Shown here piece by piece: positions 22,472-34,019 of a stretch of DNA of 64,000 nt. A program made the position numbers and the translations under genes. The notes beneath the pieces were generated by a model, which ran no database searches, had not been told where the DNA came from, and saw nothing but the letters and a program-made list of their open reading frames with translations. Each line of letters begins with the position of its first letter. Positions within the stretch are counted from its first letter, which is position 1. This DNA comes from Alnus glutinosa. Its lineage: Eukaryota > Streptophyta > Magnoliopsida > Fagales > Betulaceae. Location: assembly GCF_958979055.1 (NCBI RefSeq), contig NC_084898.1, positions 5,431,001-5,495,000 on the forward strand, written 5' to 3'.

Positions 22472-25334
22472 TCAAGCGAACGCCTTAAATCCCAACTGGT
22501 TTTGCGTCAAGCTCAAGCTGAAGTCCCATAACTTCTTTGCCAATTCTGCATCATTAGCCAGAGAGCTGGCTTTCGCTTTATTACTGTCCATGAAATATTC
22601 ACCACTTACTCCTTTAACTTGTGGATGCAATGCCACATAGCATTGAGTTGCTGCTCCCTGGAACCATGGAAATGAATCAAATAAGCGACCATGCATGCTG
22701 CAAGGGAACATTTGAGTTCAAGTGAAGCTGTTCGAGTGTATTTTGTTAGGATTTACAGGTACACTTTCAAGAGTAGAACGTATTAATATATATACCAGGA
22801 TACGTACCTCATGAACACTTTTAAGCACATATTTACCAAGTATACTACCAATAACTGCATTGAGCCAAAACAGTAAAATATTAACATAAAACGGGACAAT
22901 TTCACATTCTGTGAAAGCAGTTAAAAACTCACGGTCTCATTATATTGGTATGGCAAAGTTCCATATGATTTCTATGTGGAAACCCGTAATAAGCCAATGT
23001 GTAGAAGAGAACCTTTTTCCTAGTGAGAAGGTGCAATAACTAGATGTTTTTCACTATCGTCAAAATAGCCTAGTTCCATAATTAGACGTATGATCCAAGC
23101 ATACTAAGACAGAATTGTGCAGGTATGAATTAGAATACTTGGAACCTGATCCTTAACAAAAGGAGTATCGAAATATAAGTCAAATGGCTAAGAGGTTTAC
23201 CAATAATGAAACGGGGGACACGCAGAATATTTGTAACAATTGCACCTGGATGAACGGAATTAGCAGTTATCTCCACCCCTTCTTCCTGTTTAAAAGAGAG
23301 AAGAAACCAACAATTGCGGATTACATTCTGCCTCACATGATAAAATGACTAGATGGACTTACTATTAAAATATAAATTAAATTATTAAATTCATCATTTC
23401 CTATTAATTTAAATTTTTGGAACAACCGGTAATTTAACATGGTATCAAAAGAGAAGTCCTGAGTTTGAACCATGTCTTCGTCATTCACCTCTAATTTCAA
23501 TTAAATATTCCACGTGTTGAGCTTCATTTATTAAGGAGAAATTCGAGCCCACGCGTGAGGGGGAGTGTTAGAATATAAATTAAATGATTAAATTCATCCA
23601 TTCCTATCAACTTAAACTTTTGAGATAACTGATGATTTAACACTTACTAACTGAAACAACAGTTAAACGGGATGTCCAAAGAGTTATTATCATTACTGCC
23701 ATGAAGAAAATATTTTGATCTTACATCATGATCTCTATATTACATCAAATGGTGGCAATCTTCAGTATGTAGGTCAGCATAGCAACTAGGTTTCATTTTC
23801 ATTCATCAAGACTAGGTAAATAATTATCGATACTTCTATTACTGTGTATGTATAATTTCTTTGACCTGATACTATGCGCAAGTATTCAAACTTGGTAAAA
23901 GACCCTAAGTTTTACAAGAGCAGGTGAGTTCAATCATATGTACCTAGGTGACAGTTTCCCTAGCCCGACACCCAGGTGCCTTCAGGAAGTTTATGGCAGG
24001 CAAGGCAATGGCAGTGAAACAGCTACCTGTTTGAGCTTGAGGATATTATGCACACCAAGGATGTGTTGCTAGCCCAGAGTCAAAATGTACAAATTATCTT
24101 TATCATTTATAAATGAAGCTAACAATTCACTGCTAATAATAGTTAAGATATAATATTATACTATACATAGAATGCATTCAATTGGCTTACCAGTAAATTC
24201 AAAAAAAAAAACAGTATAAGAGACATCAAAAGAGAAAAATACAGTGCTTAGCTGCTGAAGATGAGAGAAAAGGGAAAAGAACAGTGAGAAAAGCTCTATA
24301 AGATACAGTCCTCATTTGGCATATTATGATTACGAGCATTTAAGTAACATTCCTGCACTTTCTCTGGGGGATGAATTTTTTTAACACTTCAATTTATTTA
24401 TCTCTACTCCTCTACTTTTTATAAGTTTAATCATTTGGATCACAATTTAAGAAAATGAAAAATTTAGACTGCAGTATGATTTCATGTGCACCACTTGTGA
24501 ATCACCGCACCTGGAAGGACAAGGTGTTACCAAGAAATTATTATGACAGCACCCAAATTGGCAAACAGACGACTATATAAGCAGATGCGTCTTAAAGAAA
24601 ATTATTTCCATGACTCCCCACATGTTTAGTGACATTTCTTTGTCTTTGCAAGCTATTTATTATTTTACTGACAAAAGACATGAACAATGTGTGGCTTTGC
24701 AAAAGCTTTCCTTGTCAGTTAATTCAGGAACCAAACATATTTTAGGCTATTGAAGAAAACATGAAATTAAAAAAGAATCTTAATAAGGAGGATAATACAT
24801 GATCAGATACAATTGCCTCCATATATGGGTTAATAATTGATGGCTTATATGCTTTAAGTACCTTCAAGCGCCTCGCAAGCTCATTAGCATGCAAAATGTT
24901 GGCAAGCTTTGATTGCCCATAAGCAAACCACATGTTGTATCTGTTATTGTCAAGTAAACATAAAGACTTAGGAGAAGAGACATTGCTATTTATGAGCAGC
25001 TCAAGCCATAAAACATATGCTACTTAGAGGTAAGAGTCACCACATTGTCCAGTAAAAGTTTTACCCTGATTCATCATTGATTTTATCAAAACGAATCCCT
25101 TCACCAAACACAAATCGGTGACCCATGGATGATACATTAATAATCCTCCCCTCTTTGTTGCTTTCACGAGCAGTTTTTTTCATGGTCTCCAATAGAAGGT
25201 TGGTCAAAAGAAAATGACCTGCAATATGGTATTAAGACCTCAAGCACTCATATCCACTCATTTGAAGAGTAAGTAACAAGTATATAATTCACAAAATCTT
25301 TCTTAAAAATGTAATAATAAGTATTTCCCTCCCC

Positions 25335-25365
<31 letters not shown>

Positions 25366-27478
25366 AAAAAAAAACTACCACCCAATTTTCACTTGCACGT
25401 CTAAACTTTAAATCGCTGCAACTTAGACCTTAAATCGAAGTTTCAGTTACAGTTTGCCACTTCGTCAAATTTTGCCATTATTTTGGATGGAAAACATTCC
25501 CACGTGCACTTGAATCCTTTGAAATGACCATTTTGCCCTTACCATGACAATGGATGGAAACACTTGGTACAAATTGCATTCACAGTTCTATCGTCGAACT
25601 ACACCTTTCTCCAGTGCAGCTTGCACAGCATTATGAGCGAATATCTTATCGAAATATCCGTAATTCTATTGACCTCAAAAACATTTTTTTCCTCTAAATT
25701 CTTAAACTATAAAGGAAACATATTTCTATTCTCACTAGCAGAATTTCGGTTATAGATATATTGTTGTTTTGAGAGATGAGTTCTATCTATAGGGAGCAAC
25801 TCAACTCTAATTTATTTTGCTCTCATCTCTTTCAATATGCGATCTAGATTTTGCCACATCACTTAAATGCAATTTAAGGGTCCATAAAAATTTTGGGTAT
25901 GAATTAGTTCTTTCTCTGTAACAAAATAAGTTTCATGAACAAAGAACTGAGGAATTCGTTTACATCTGATTCATTCAATTAAATTGAAAACAAAATTGAA
26001 CCTGCCTAATCAATAGGGAGAATGAAAGCTAAGGAATTCGGTTTACATTGAATCGGTGAATGTTGGACTTGAAGTGAGAGTGCTGGTCCTAGAGGGACTC
26101 GAACTTGGCCTTACAGACGTTGCAGGTCCTAGGTGTTGCTACGACATTGTTTGGGGAGCCTTTCTCGTCGTTCTCAGGGACATCTAGGGTATCGGCAGTG
26201 GAATCTTCAGACTTATTGAGCGGCTTGGAGATCAAAGTTAGCGAGGAATACAAGGTCGAGAAAATGTGGCAGGAGTTGAAGAAGCTGTGTAGGAGGTCGA
26301 AGATGGAATGGTTCTGTTTCTCTTGCTGAGCGTTGGTTGAAGTGTTGTTGTCTTTGGTGTGTGGTAGTGGAAGTAGGAGGATCAGTTGCCATGGTAATCG
26401 ATCATGGGTTCCTGTTACAACTTGAACTTCTAGTATTTGGTGAAAATGATGACAATTATTAGACGGGTTTTGTGGGTATGGAAACTGGGTTTTTGAATCC
26501 CGACCCAGTTGAAAATCTCAGAAGGAAAGAACATTGTCCTTTCGAATCTTGTTTTTTTTTTTTTTTGTAAGTTGTCCTTTTGAATCTTGAGCAGCATATG
26601 TTTCACTCTAAGGGGTTCTTAGACCGGCTGATAACAAACTGAAAAATTCAATGATTTTTGAGGCCTGTGCACAGACCCCCTAGCAAGGATGATGTTTTCT
26701 ATTCAGATCAGCCCAAGGGCAACATGGTCCTTTCATGATCTGAAATAGGGATAAAATGGTCATTTAATAAGAGCACAGATCCATGTGGCACGTGTAACGG
26801 TTTCCCTCCAAATTAATGACAAAATTTCATGAAAGGGGAAAACTAGAACTGAGATTTCGATTTTGGTTCTGAGTTGCAACATTTTAAAGTTTCGAGTTGC
26901 AAGTGCATGAGAATGAAGTGGCACTTTGAGAAGGTAAAATACAATTTACCCTTTTTGTTTATTTACCAAAGAAAACTGTGAAAACTCTATAGATAATATA
27001 AGGGAACAATGCAACTTATTGGATCTTGGGACAAGCTTTATTTCTGATTAAAAAAAAAAAAACTATTCTGATTTACCAGAGGAATAAATAAAAATGGAAA
27101 TTCTGTAACTAAAATTTCCCTGATCACTGTCAACACTGCTCCCCATGTAAAAGATTGTTGTAGCCTTAAGACATATCAAAGAAACTTATGAGTAACATAC
27201 CTAAATGATTAGTTGCAAATTGCAGTTCAATGTTGTCTTGGGAAAGCATGAATGGACTCACGATCACCCCTGCATTGTTACTTTCAAACATAGAATAGGG
27301 AATTTCACTCCTTATTGTCACTTTCAAACATATATAGCTTTTTTAGCAAGTTCAATGAAAGAGCAAACTGAAACAAAGAAGGAAGCAACAAAAACTACTA
27401 TGGTCAAATATGCATGTCAGCATTCATGCACCACGCAGAGACATGATTGCATGCAATCCCATGCACCGTCTCAAGAAA

Positions 27479-27514
<36 letters not shown>

Positions 27515-30500
27515 GGGGGGGGACTGGGGGAGGAGAGAGAGAGAGAGAGAGAGATTCAGCTTACTGTGCTTACATGAGGAGATTCAGTGGACGACCCAAT
27601 TCATTATAATCTGATGCAAATTTCCTCACCGATCCCATTGAGCTAAGATCTAACTTCATGACATCAATTTTGGCATCGGGGATTTCCTTAAGAATTTGTT
27701 CTTTGATGTTCCTACCAGCATCCATGTTCCTTACAGCCATAATGACATGGACACCGCGCAGTGCAAGAACACGCGTCGTCTCTACACCAATGCCACTTGA
27801 TGATCCTGAAATTCAAATCAACGTAAGAAGTAAAAATACCCCAATAACGAAGGCTCATAAGATCATAGCTGTTATTAATATATGCTAAGGTGCCAGCGCG
27901 AAAGAAATCTTTTGAGGTAAAGTCTTACTATAAGGTTTTGTCTAGTCCTATTCAGTCTTCATTTCCGTGGAAAAGTATTTGGAAAGTTAATGTTCCCCCG
28001 AGAGTGGCTTTCTTTGTTTGGACGGCAACTTTAGGGAAAACTTTAACTCTGGATAACTTACGAAAGAGAAACATTATCGTGATGGAATGGTGCTCTATGT
28101 GTAAGACCTCTGGAGAATCCATTGACCATTCGTTTCTGCATTGTATGATTGCTACAGAATTGTGGAGGACGATTCTGCAATTGTTTGGGGTGGAGTGGGT
28201 AATGCCGAGGTCGGTGAAAGATATGTTGGGGAGTTGGAGGGGTCAAAAGGGTAATCGGACTTTGATACCGATTTGGCGCATGGCTCCATTGTGTTTGATG
28301 TGGTACGTTTGGAGGGAACGGAATGCACGCTGTTTTGAAGATTGTGAGTGGTTTGTTGAATTTGAAGAGAAAGATGCTACAAATGTTGTTTTTGTGGAGA
28401 GAAAAAATTCAGTTAATGCATGAATGTTCTTATTTTGAATTTTTAGATAGTTGTTCTCCTGTTCTTTATATTAGGGGTTTCTTGTATACGTCCTGTGTAC
28501 TATGGGTTGCGCCCCTTTGCGCCTTTTCAATATATTTTACTTATAAAAAAAAAATATATGCTAAGGTGCCAATTATGAGACCTTAGCATAACATTTTTCA
28601 GAAATCCCGCATGATACTAAAACTAGACCAGGACTGAAATCAATCAATAATTATTTCCAAAGAAGCAGATTACCAATCAATGATAAACACCATATTGTAC
28701 CTGTCTAGACCAACTCGCCATGCATCATGTATTAGCTCGGTTTCCATAACTCCGACAACTCCATAAAAACTCACACAACCATGATTTATCACAAAAATAT
28801 CATAGCAAAAGCACCAAAAGTTATCATCTATCAGGACTTTTTCCTGAATCTCACATGAAAGAACTATCTTGTAGAAATATTAAATTGTATCTTGCAGTGG
28901 AGAGTTGCGGTGGATTCCAAATTTGGTAGTTTGTTGGGTGAGTGGTACTCCAACGAGCCTGTAGGTGCCTATGAGGTGGGGCTGTGGAAGAATATCAGGA
29001 AAGGGTGGGGGATTTTCTCTGGTTTTACTAGATTTGAGGTGGGGGATGGGGTTAGGACAAAACTTTGCCATGATCTGTGGTGCGGAGATATGGTGCTGAA
29101 GGAAACTTTTCCTGTTCTTTATTGTATTGCTCAAATGAAGGATGCTTATGTTGCGGATAATATGGAGGTTTTGGGCGGCTCTATTCAATGGAACGTGAAC
29201 TTTGTTAGAGAGGCGCATGATTGGGAAGTGGGTGTCTTTGCCTCCTTCTTTCAGGCGCTACATTCAGCCAAGGTGAGTAGAGATCGTGCAGATAGGATCA
29301 GATGGGTCCCTTCCAATAAAGGTGTGTTCAAAGTTAAGTCCTATTTCAGCTCCTTGGTGGGCGGTGAAGGTAAACATTTCCCTTAGAAGAGTGTGTGGCG
29401 GACTCAGGCTCGAGGGCGGCTTTCTTTGCGTGGTTGGCAGCCCTAGGAAAGATTCTTACAATGGATAATCTCAGGAAGCGGAAAATCATCATTGCAGATA
29501 GATGCTACTTGTGCAAGAGAGTGAGGAATCTGTGGACCACCTTCTTCTTCACTATGATGTGGCTTCCACTTTGTGGAATCATGTTTTTTCTCGGTTTGGT
29601 ATGTCTTGGGTTATGCCTAGAAGAGTTATCGATTTATTTGCATGTTGGTGGGAGGCGGGAAGGTCAAGGAGTGCGGCGGTTTGGAAGATGGTGCCAATTT
29701 GCATTCTTTGGTGTGTTTGGAAGGAGAGAAATCTTAGGTATTTCGAAAACTTTGAGAATTCTTTGGAGGATATTGTAGCCTCGTTTTTTCATATGTTGTA
29801 TCTTTGGACGGTTGCCTTTTTGTCACCCGTGTCAATTAGCTATTCTGATTTTCTTGTTCGTTTTTCTATGCCTTCTTAGGCGTTTCCTTGTGTATACTTC
29901 CAGTGTACTTAGAGGGGCACCTTACACTTTTGATAAAAATTCATTTACTTATCAAAAAAAAATTGTATCTTGCACACCAACCCCCAAGGATGATCACAAA
30001 TGGAAACAGAAAACTAAATGATTCAAATTTCATCAAAACAATAAAATCATTTTGAACGTAGTCATATCTTTTTGCTTCACCAATTCCCTTGTAAATACTT
30101 CTAGTAGGAACTAATACCATTAGATAGTAAGCTGAAAATAACAACAATAGCAACTACATGGCATAAAGAACAAATATTTTAACGATTTATTCCTAGGGCT
30201 GGCAATTTTTGACACGACCCGCGAACCCAACACAAAGTTAAAGGGTTAGGGTTAAGCTTAAAAAGGTTTTGGTCATAAAAGGGTTGACCCGTTAGACCCG
30301 TTTAATAAAAGGGTCGTTACAGGGTCAACCTGCTTGACCCGTGGGTCAACCTATTTGGCATGTATACTTAAAAACATTTTTTTCAATATTAAAAATTAAA
30401 TATAAACAATCATGTTACCTCTCTCTTTCTCTCACTGTCTAAAGAGTAAAAACTAAACTAAAAAAAAATATCACAAAAAACAAAACTAGTCTTTTTCTTT

Positions 30501-31143
30501 TATTAAGTTAGAACTTGAACAAAAAAGGCAAAAACTAAAAAAAATTAGCGAAATTTTTTTTTTCTTTCAAGTTTTCGAACTTAGAAGTTGAATCAAAACA
30601 AGTAAACAATAAAACAACTCAATACTTTATATTTCAACTATGAAATAATATAATTATTCAAATAATATAATTTTTTTTTAGTTTAAATTTGTAATTTTAT
30701 TTTTATTTTTATAAACTTTATTAATAAACATGTCAATCGGGTTGGGTCAACCCGTTATTTAGTAAGGTCGCGTTAGGGTTTAAGAATTTGACCCTTTTAT
30801 CTAAACGAGTCGTATCAGGATTGACCCTTAACATGTTGGCGGGTCAAAAGGGTCGGGTCAACCCGTTTTGACAGCCCTATTTATTCCCCCCAAAAAAAAG
30901 GAAAAAGAAAGAACTCACAGTCCTGAATGAGATTTCCCATTACCTGAAACCACAAATTCCCAAAGAAAAAAATATATATGCAATAGCTGAAATCAGAATA
31001 AGCCAAGACTAGTTAGATCCAGATGAAAAGAAAAGACCTGTAACAATGGCGGTGAGACCAGTTCCATCAATTCCTTGGGTAACTTCCTCTGCTGTTGAAC
31101 GGCTTGAGAACCCAGATGGCCCTTTCCAGCCAAAAATCCACAT
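22472..31143 (-). CDS. TIC32-like short-chain dehydrogenase, copy A
   Basis: Eight exons: 31038-31143, 27574-27805, 27201-27280, 25065-25218, 24862-24940, 23201-23285, 22808-22854, 22472-22657 (join on minus). They give 322 residues, the length of Arabidopsis TIC32. It begins [13 protein letters not shown] like TIC32/retinol-dehydrogenase-like proteins. Rossmann motif TGSSSGIG at 35-42, NNAG at 114-117, catalytic Ser170 (NVSS), Tyr198 and Lys202 (YGQSK) are all present. TIC32 is an NADPH-dependent, calmodulin-binding dehydrogenase proposed to regulate chloroplast protein import; whether this paralogue acts there is inference. All splice sites are GT-AG. Introns 1, 2, 3 and 5 carry extra sequence absent from copy B. 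Confidence 0.92.
23358..23647 (+). mobile_element. 280 bp TRIM in intron 5 of copy A
   Basis: Two 77 bp LTRs, 23363-23439 and 23566-23642, start TATTAAAATATAAATTAAAT / TGTTAGAATATAAATTAAAT and end ATTTAACA. The primer-binding-like sequence TGGTATCAAAAG follows the left LTR directly at 23440, and the purine tract GAGGGGGAG precedes the right LTR. The 5 bp target duplication CTTAC flanks it (23358-23362, 23643-23647). Copy B retains the empty site GGACTTACTAACTG near 35950. A partial LTR relative lies near 47385-47440 in the PIP1 gene. Confidence 0.9.
25331..25374. repeat. C25-A19 homopolymer junction
   Basis: Twenty-five consecutive C followed by nineteen A, at the left edge of the Mutator-like element. 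Copy B lacks this stretch. Long C runs are rare in plant DNA. Confidence 0.85.
26055..26392 (-). pseudogene. ANKZF1/Vms1-like 5' fragment, copy A
   Basis: From an ATG at 26392 the reading frame begins [12 protein letters not shown] and is broken by a 2-base deletion relative to copy B. In a later frame it continues [15 protein letters not shown] and reaches a C2H2-like finger, [12 protein letters not shown], stop, [15 protein letters not shown]. This matches the N-terminal zinc finger of plant ANKZF1/Vms1 (ribosome-quality-control tRNA hydrolase) as I recall it. Only this part was captured. The in-frame TAG in the finger is shared with copy B, so it predates the duplication. Confidence 0.6.
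27479..27556. repeat. G35 homopolymer plus (GA)n
   Basis: Thirty-five consecutive G from 27479, a T, eight more G, then a (GA)n tract, about 20 bases upstream (minus-strand downstream) of the exon 2 donor of copy A. Copy B has only a short GAGAGA tract here. The run could form G-quadruplexes on the plus strand; on the transcript it is a C run. Confidence 0.85.
27877..28571 (+). mobile_element. 5'-truncated L1-type LINE with 19 bp TSD
   Basis: A perfect 19 bp duplication AATATATGCTAAGGTGCCA (27877-27895 and 28553-28571) flanks 657 bases. Inside, the frame 27890-28423 encodes the C-terminal RVT zinc-binding domain of ORF2 ([12 protein letters not shown], then CSMCK and DHSFLHC). After it comes a 3' UTR ending TTTACTTATAAAAAAAAA. 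Inserted antisense to the host gene, in intron 1 of copy A. Copy B has the empty site ATGCTAAGGTGCCAATTC near 39952. Confidence 0.92.
28882..29974 (+). mobile_element. 5'-truncated L1-type LINE, second insertion
   Basis: A 15 bp duplication AAATTGTATCTTGCA (28882-28896 and 29960-29974) flanks about 1063 bases. Coding remnants 28892-29386, 29395-29778 and 29502-29879 lie in different frames and cover the ORF2 C-terminus including the RVT zinc-binding region ([23 protein letters not shown]). Frameshifts and a stop break the frame. The 3' end is CATTTACTTATCAAAAAAAA. Copy B has the empty site (AAATTGCATCTTGCACACC near 40290). A different subfamily member from the 27896 element. Confidence 0.92.
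30186..30887. mobile_element. hAT-type MITE with perfect 8 bp TSD
   Basis: Element 30194-30879 starts TAGGGCTGGCAA and ends TTGACAGCCCTA, flanked by the 8 bp duplication TTTATTCC on both sides (30186-30193, 30880-30887). Rich in GGGTC/GACCC words, non-coding, 686 bp. Intron 1 of copy A. Copy B shows the empty site CGATTTATTC near 40515. Confidence 0.92.
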
Positions 31144-31439
31144 CTTTTGCAGAGACAATACCAAACAAAACAATCTCACAAACTTACAACTGGCTCTATG
31201 ACTATACTTTTATACAGGCATACAGCCAAGACCCAACATAGCTGTGGCAGCATAGTAATCCTCAGACTCTTAGCCCGAGTTTTATTTTTATTTTTTATTT
31301 GGAATAAATGCAAAATTGGTCCAACTGGACCTAGACCCCATAATTCTTATCCTTTATTCCTATCAACTTATCCCAACTACATTTATCACTGCCCATCGGA
31401 TGACCCTAATCCAAGAACTTTAGATTAGGCTTCCTGCCC

Positions 31440-32400
31440 CTACAGTTATCATCAACTCCCCCCTTGGAAACAACCCTTGTCCTCAAGGTCGAGCTCAAGA
31501 AATTGTTGATGCAGAGAATCAACCACTTCCCAGGTGACATCTTCAAGGGGCAGATTCTTCCACTGGACCAAAGCCCAATAACATATTTAGCACCTTGTTT
31601 GACCCATCTGTAGTCGCGGATAGAAAGGGGTTCGAGCTATGGCGTATGAGAGTCTGAAAAGGGTGGAAGTTCAATGGAGATTCTGGAGAGTCCCCAATTT
31701 TTTTCTTAAGAACGAAAATATGGAATACCGGATGAATCTTTGCGGTGTCCAGCAAGGCCAATTTGCAGGCTACTGCTACAATTCTTTCAATAATTTGGTA
31801 CGGCCCAAAGAATCGACCGGCCAACTTTTGATGGGCTCGCCGAAAAGGATGCTCTGTCTATTATAGGGTTGCAGTGTCAAATAAACACAATCGCCATTTT
31901 CTAGTTCATAATCCTGCCGCCTGTTATCTGCCTGATACTTCATACGATTACCAGCCTTATTCAAGTTCTCCTTCAATGCCTCATTAATTCCTCTCTTTCT
32001 TGCGACTCTTTTTCCACTTCCTCCACAACAGAAGCTCGACTCAAATAATTGATGACAGTAGGCGGTGGTATGCCATAGAGAGCCTGAAATGGTACATAGA
32101 AATCATATTGAGCTTGGTGCGCTGAAGCTTGAAATATTCTTTCCAAAAATTGAATCTGTCACTTACCATAGCTTTGGGAATTCCATGGAGGCGAACAATA
32201 TTGGCCGCAAACAATTCTGAAATCTTCTTCACCGACTATGGATGTGTCAGGGAGATGAAATGGGTGTATTTGAATAATCGGTCAATCACTATCATGGTTG
32301 CCTTCTTCCCGGCCTATGGGGGTAGGCCATCCACAAAATCAAGGGTTACTTCCTCTCATACCTGCGATAGAACCGACAAGGGATTCATGCAGTAGGTCGC
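31440..32400 (-). mobile_element. Ty3/gypsy pol remnant (integrase)
   Basis: Minus-strand frames encode, in order from 32350 to 31543, the integrase core (KKATMIVIDRLFKYTHF, IVRLHGIPKAMVSDR, FWKEYFKLQ) and the integrase C-terminal region (NGDCVYLTLQPYNRQS, KIHPVFHI). Stops and frameshifts break the frame, so it is dead. No LTRs were recognised, and the region after 32395 is unrelated. It lies 300 bases upstream of copy A and is absent upstream of copy B. Confidence 0.85.
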
Positions 32401-33060
32401 CGGAGAACATTTGCCAGCGCCAGCACCCCTCGTTAGCCTCACCATCCTCCGCGGTGCCACCACCACCCTTTCATGGCGCCACCACCCTCTTTTGCCCCCA
32501 CCATCCTCTGTTGTTCTTGTCACCCTCCTCTATACTCTGCCACCCTTCATCGGCACTACCCATCCATAGTCTGTTAGAATATAATCTCATTTTTTTTATT
32601 GCTAATTAATTATGATTATACATAATTAGTAATTGATTGTTAAATTTTTTTTTTGTTTTTGAACAAATAATTAATTGTCATGAATCTAATTGTGTATGCG
32701 TATAATTGATATAATTTATGATTATAAGATCTAATTGTGTCCATCAAATCATTACAAGTATTTGGATCAAATTAACTCATTTATATTTAACATGACATAC
32801 GAGTTGAAAATGGTCGTGTTCGGGTCATCCCAACACAATATGTATATTAAACGGATTGTGCGTGTCGAGTCACCCGTTTATTTAAACGGGACATGATAAG
32901 GTTAGGATATTGGACTTGTTTAATTAAATGGGTTGGATTATAATTAATTCGTACAACAATATACAGTATACTTATGGTTCGATACAACATGAACCCAATA
33001 CATAAACCCAAATTGCCACCCCTAATTATATGCTTATTGATATGATGTGTATTAAGCAAG
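32400..33060. other. Non-coding spacer with hAT-like right end
   Basis: A GC-rich, CACC-rich patch (32400-32570) of unknown origin is followed by AT-rich DNA. The segment 32795-33013 carries ACCCG/CGGGT words and ends ATTGCCACCCCTAATTA, resembling a hAT-type MITE terminus whose left partner was not found. Confidence 0.45.
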
Positions 33061-33499
33061 TAGGAAGGAGTCCTCTAGTGCCATCCGGGCTAAATGACTC
33101 TTGATAAAGCCTATCCAAATGCTGCCAAGACTAAAGTTGACAATTTTTTATACGACTCGCAAACTCGACACGAAATTAAAAAGTTATGGTTAAAAAGTAT
33201 GACTCCTTTAATTAAATGAATTGGATTAGAGTTTACCTATATAGTTTTATACCTATACTTCGACACAACTCGAATCCGACGCACAATATAATGACGTTTA
33301 ATAGAATCTGTCAAAATTTTTAACGGAATTTGACTCTATGGATCAATTTGTAAATTAAGCCAACCACAGGGATCTCTGAATTTATGTTGATACCACAGGG
33401 AGTAATTTGTAATTTAAGCCAACCACAAGGACCAATAGTGCAATTATTCCTAATTATTAAGATTGTACTTTAACTAACTATTAACAAGTCCCCGGTAGT

Positions 33500-34010
33500 T
33501 TAATTAGATAAGACTAAGGTCAGTTGACAATTTTTCATACAACTCGCAAGCCCAACACAAACTTAGCAAGAAATTATCGAGTTAGAGTTGAAAAAGTAGT
33601 CTAATTAGATAAAACTAAGGCCGGCTGGCAATTTTTCATACAATCCGCAAGCCCAACACAAACTTAACACGAAATTATCAAATCAGAGTTAAAAAAGTAG
33701 TCTAATTAGGATAAGACTAAGGTCAGCTGACAATTTTTCATACAACCCGCAAGCCCAACACAAACTTAGCAAGAAATTATCAAGTAAGAGTTGAAAAAGT
33801 AGTCTAATTAGATAAAACTAAGGCCGGCTGGCAATTTTTCATACAACCAGCAAACCCAACACAAACTTAACACGAAATTATCAAATCAGAGTTAAAAAAG
33901 TAGTCTAATTAGATAAAACTAAGGCCGGCTGACAATTTTTCATACAACCCGTAAGCCCAACACAAACTTAACACGAAATTATCAAGTTAAAGTTGAAAAG
34001 TCTGACCTAT
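33500..34010. repeat. Five tandem ~101 bp repeats derived from a MITE end
   Basis: The phrase CAATTTTTCATACAA recurs at 33528, 33629, 33731, 33832 and 33933, giving periods of 101, 102, 101 and 101. Each unit reads roughly TAATTAGATAAGACTAAGG, GGCTGGCAATTTTTCATACA, CGCAAGCCCAACACAAACTT. The GGCTGGCAATTTTT-ACCCGC-AACCCAACACAAA core matches the left end of the hAT MITE at 30194, so the array probably grew from such a terminus. It lies at the junction between the two duplication units. Confidence 0.9.
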
Positions 34011-34019
34011 TTAACTAAA

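Larger units (their letters stand above)
25309..26962 (-). mobile_element. Mutator-like gene-capture element (copy A intron 3)
   Basis: Long inverted arms flank a captured gene fragment: left arm about 25376-25540, right arm about 26750-26962. Matching words include CTAAACTTTAAA, CAACTTAGACC, AAATTTTGCCATTATTTTGG and CACGTG on the left, and their complements on the right (CCAAATTAATGACAAAATTT, GCACGTGTAACGG). Arms of 150-200 bp with a host gene piece inside describe a Pack-MULE. Exact ends and the expected 9-11 bp target duplication are not resolved. It sits in a host intron in both duplicates. Confidence 0.65.
22265..33125. repeat. Tandem duplication unit A
   Basis: This block matches 34684-41095 in the same orientation, exons and introns alike. 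At its downstream end CTGCTACATTCCAAACAAGG (22288) matches 34690. At its upstream end GTGCCATCCGGGCTAAATG (33080) matches 41050. The unit is longer than its partner because of insertions in intron 1 and upstream. Confidence 0.85.

Noticed and set aside
27205..27609. 134-codon ORF including a poly-glycine run
   Set aside because: It crosses exon 3 of the dehydrogenase on the wrong strand and reads through the G35 homopolymer.
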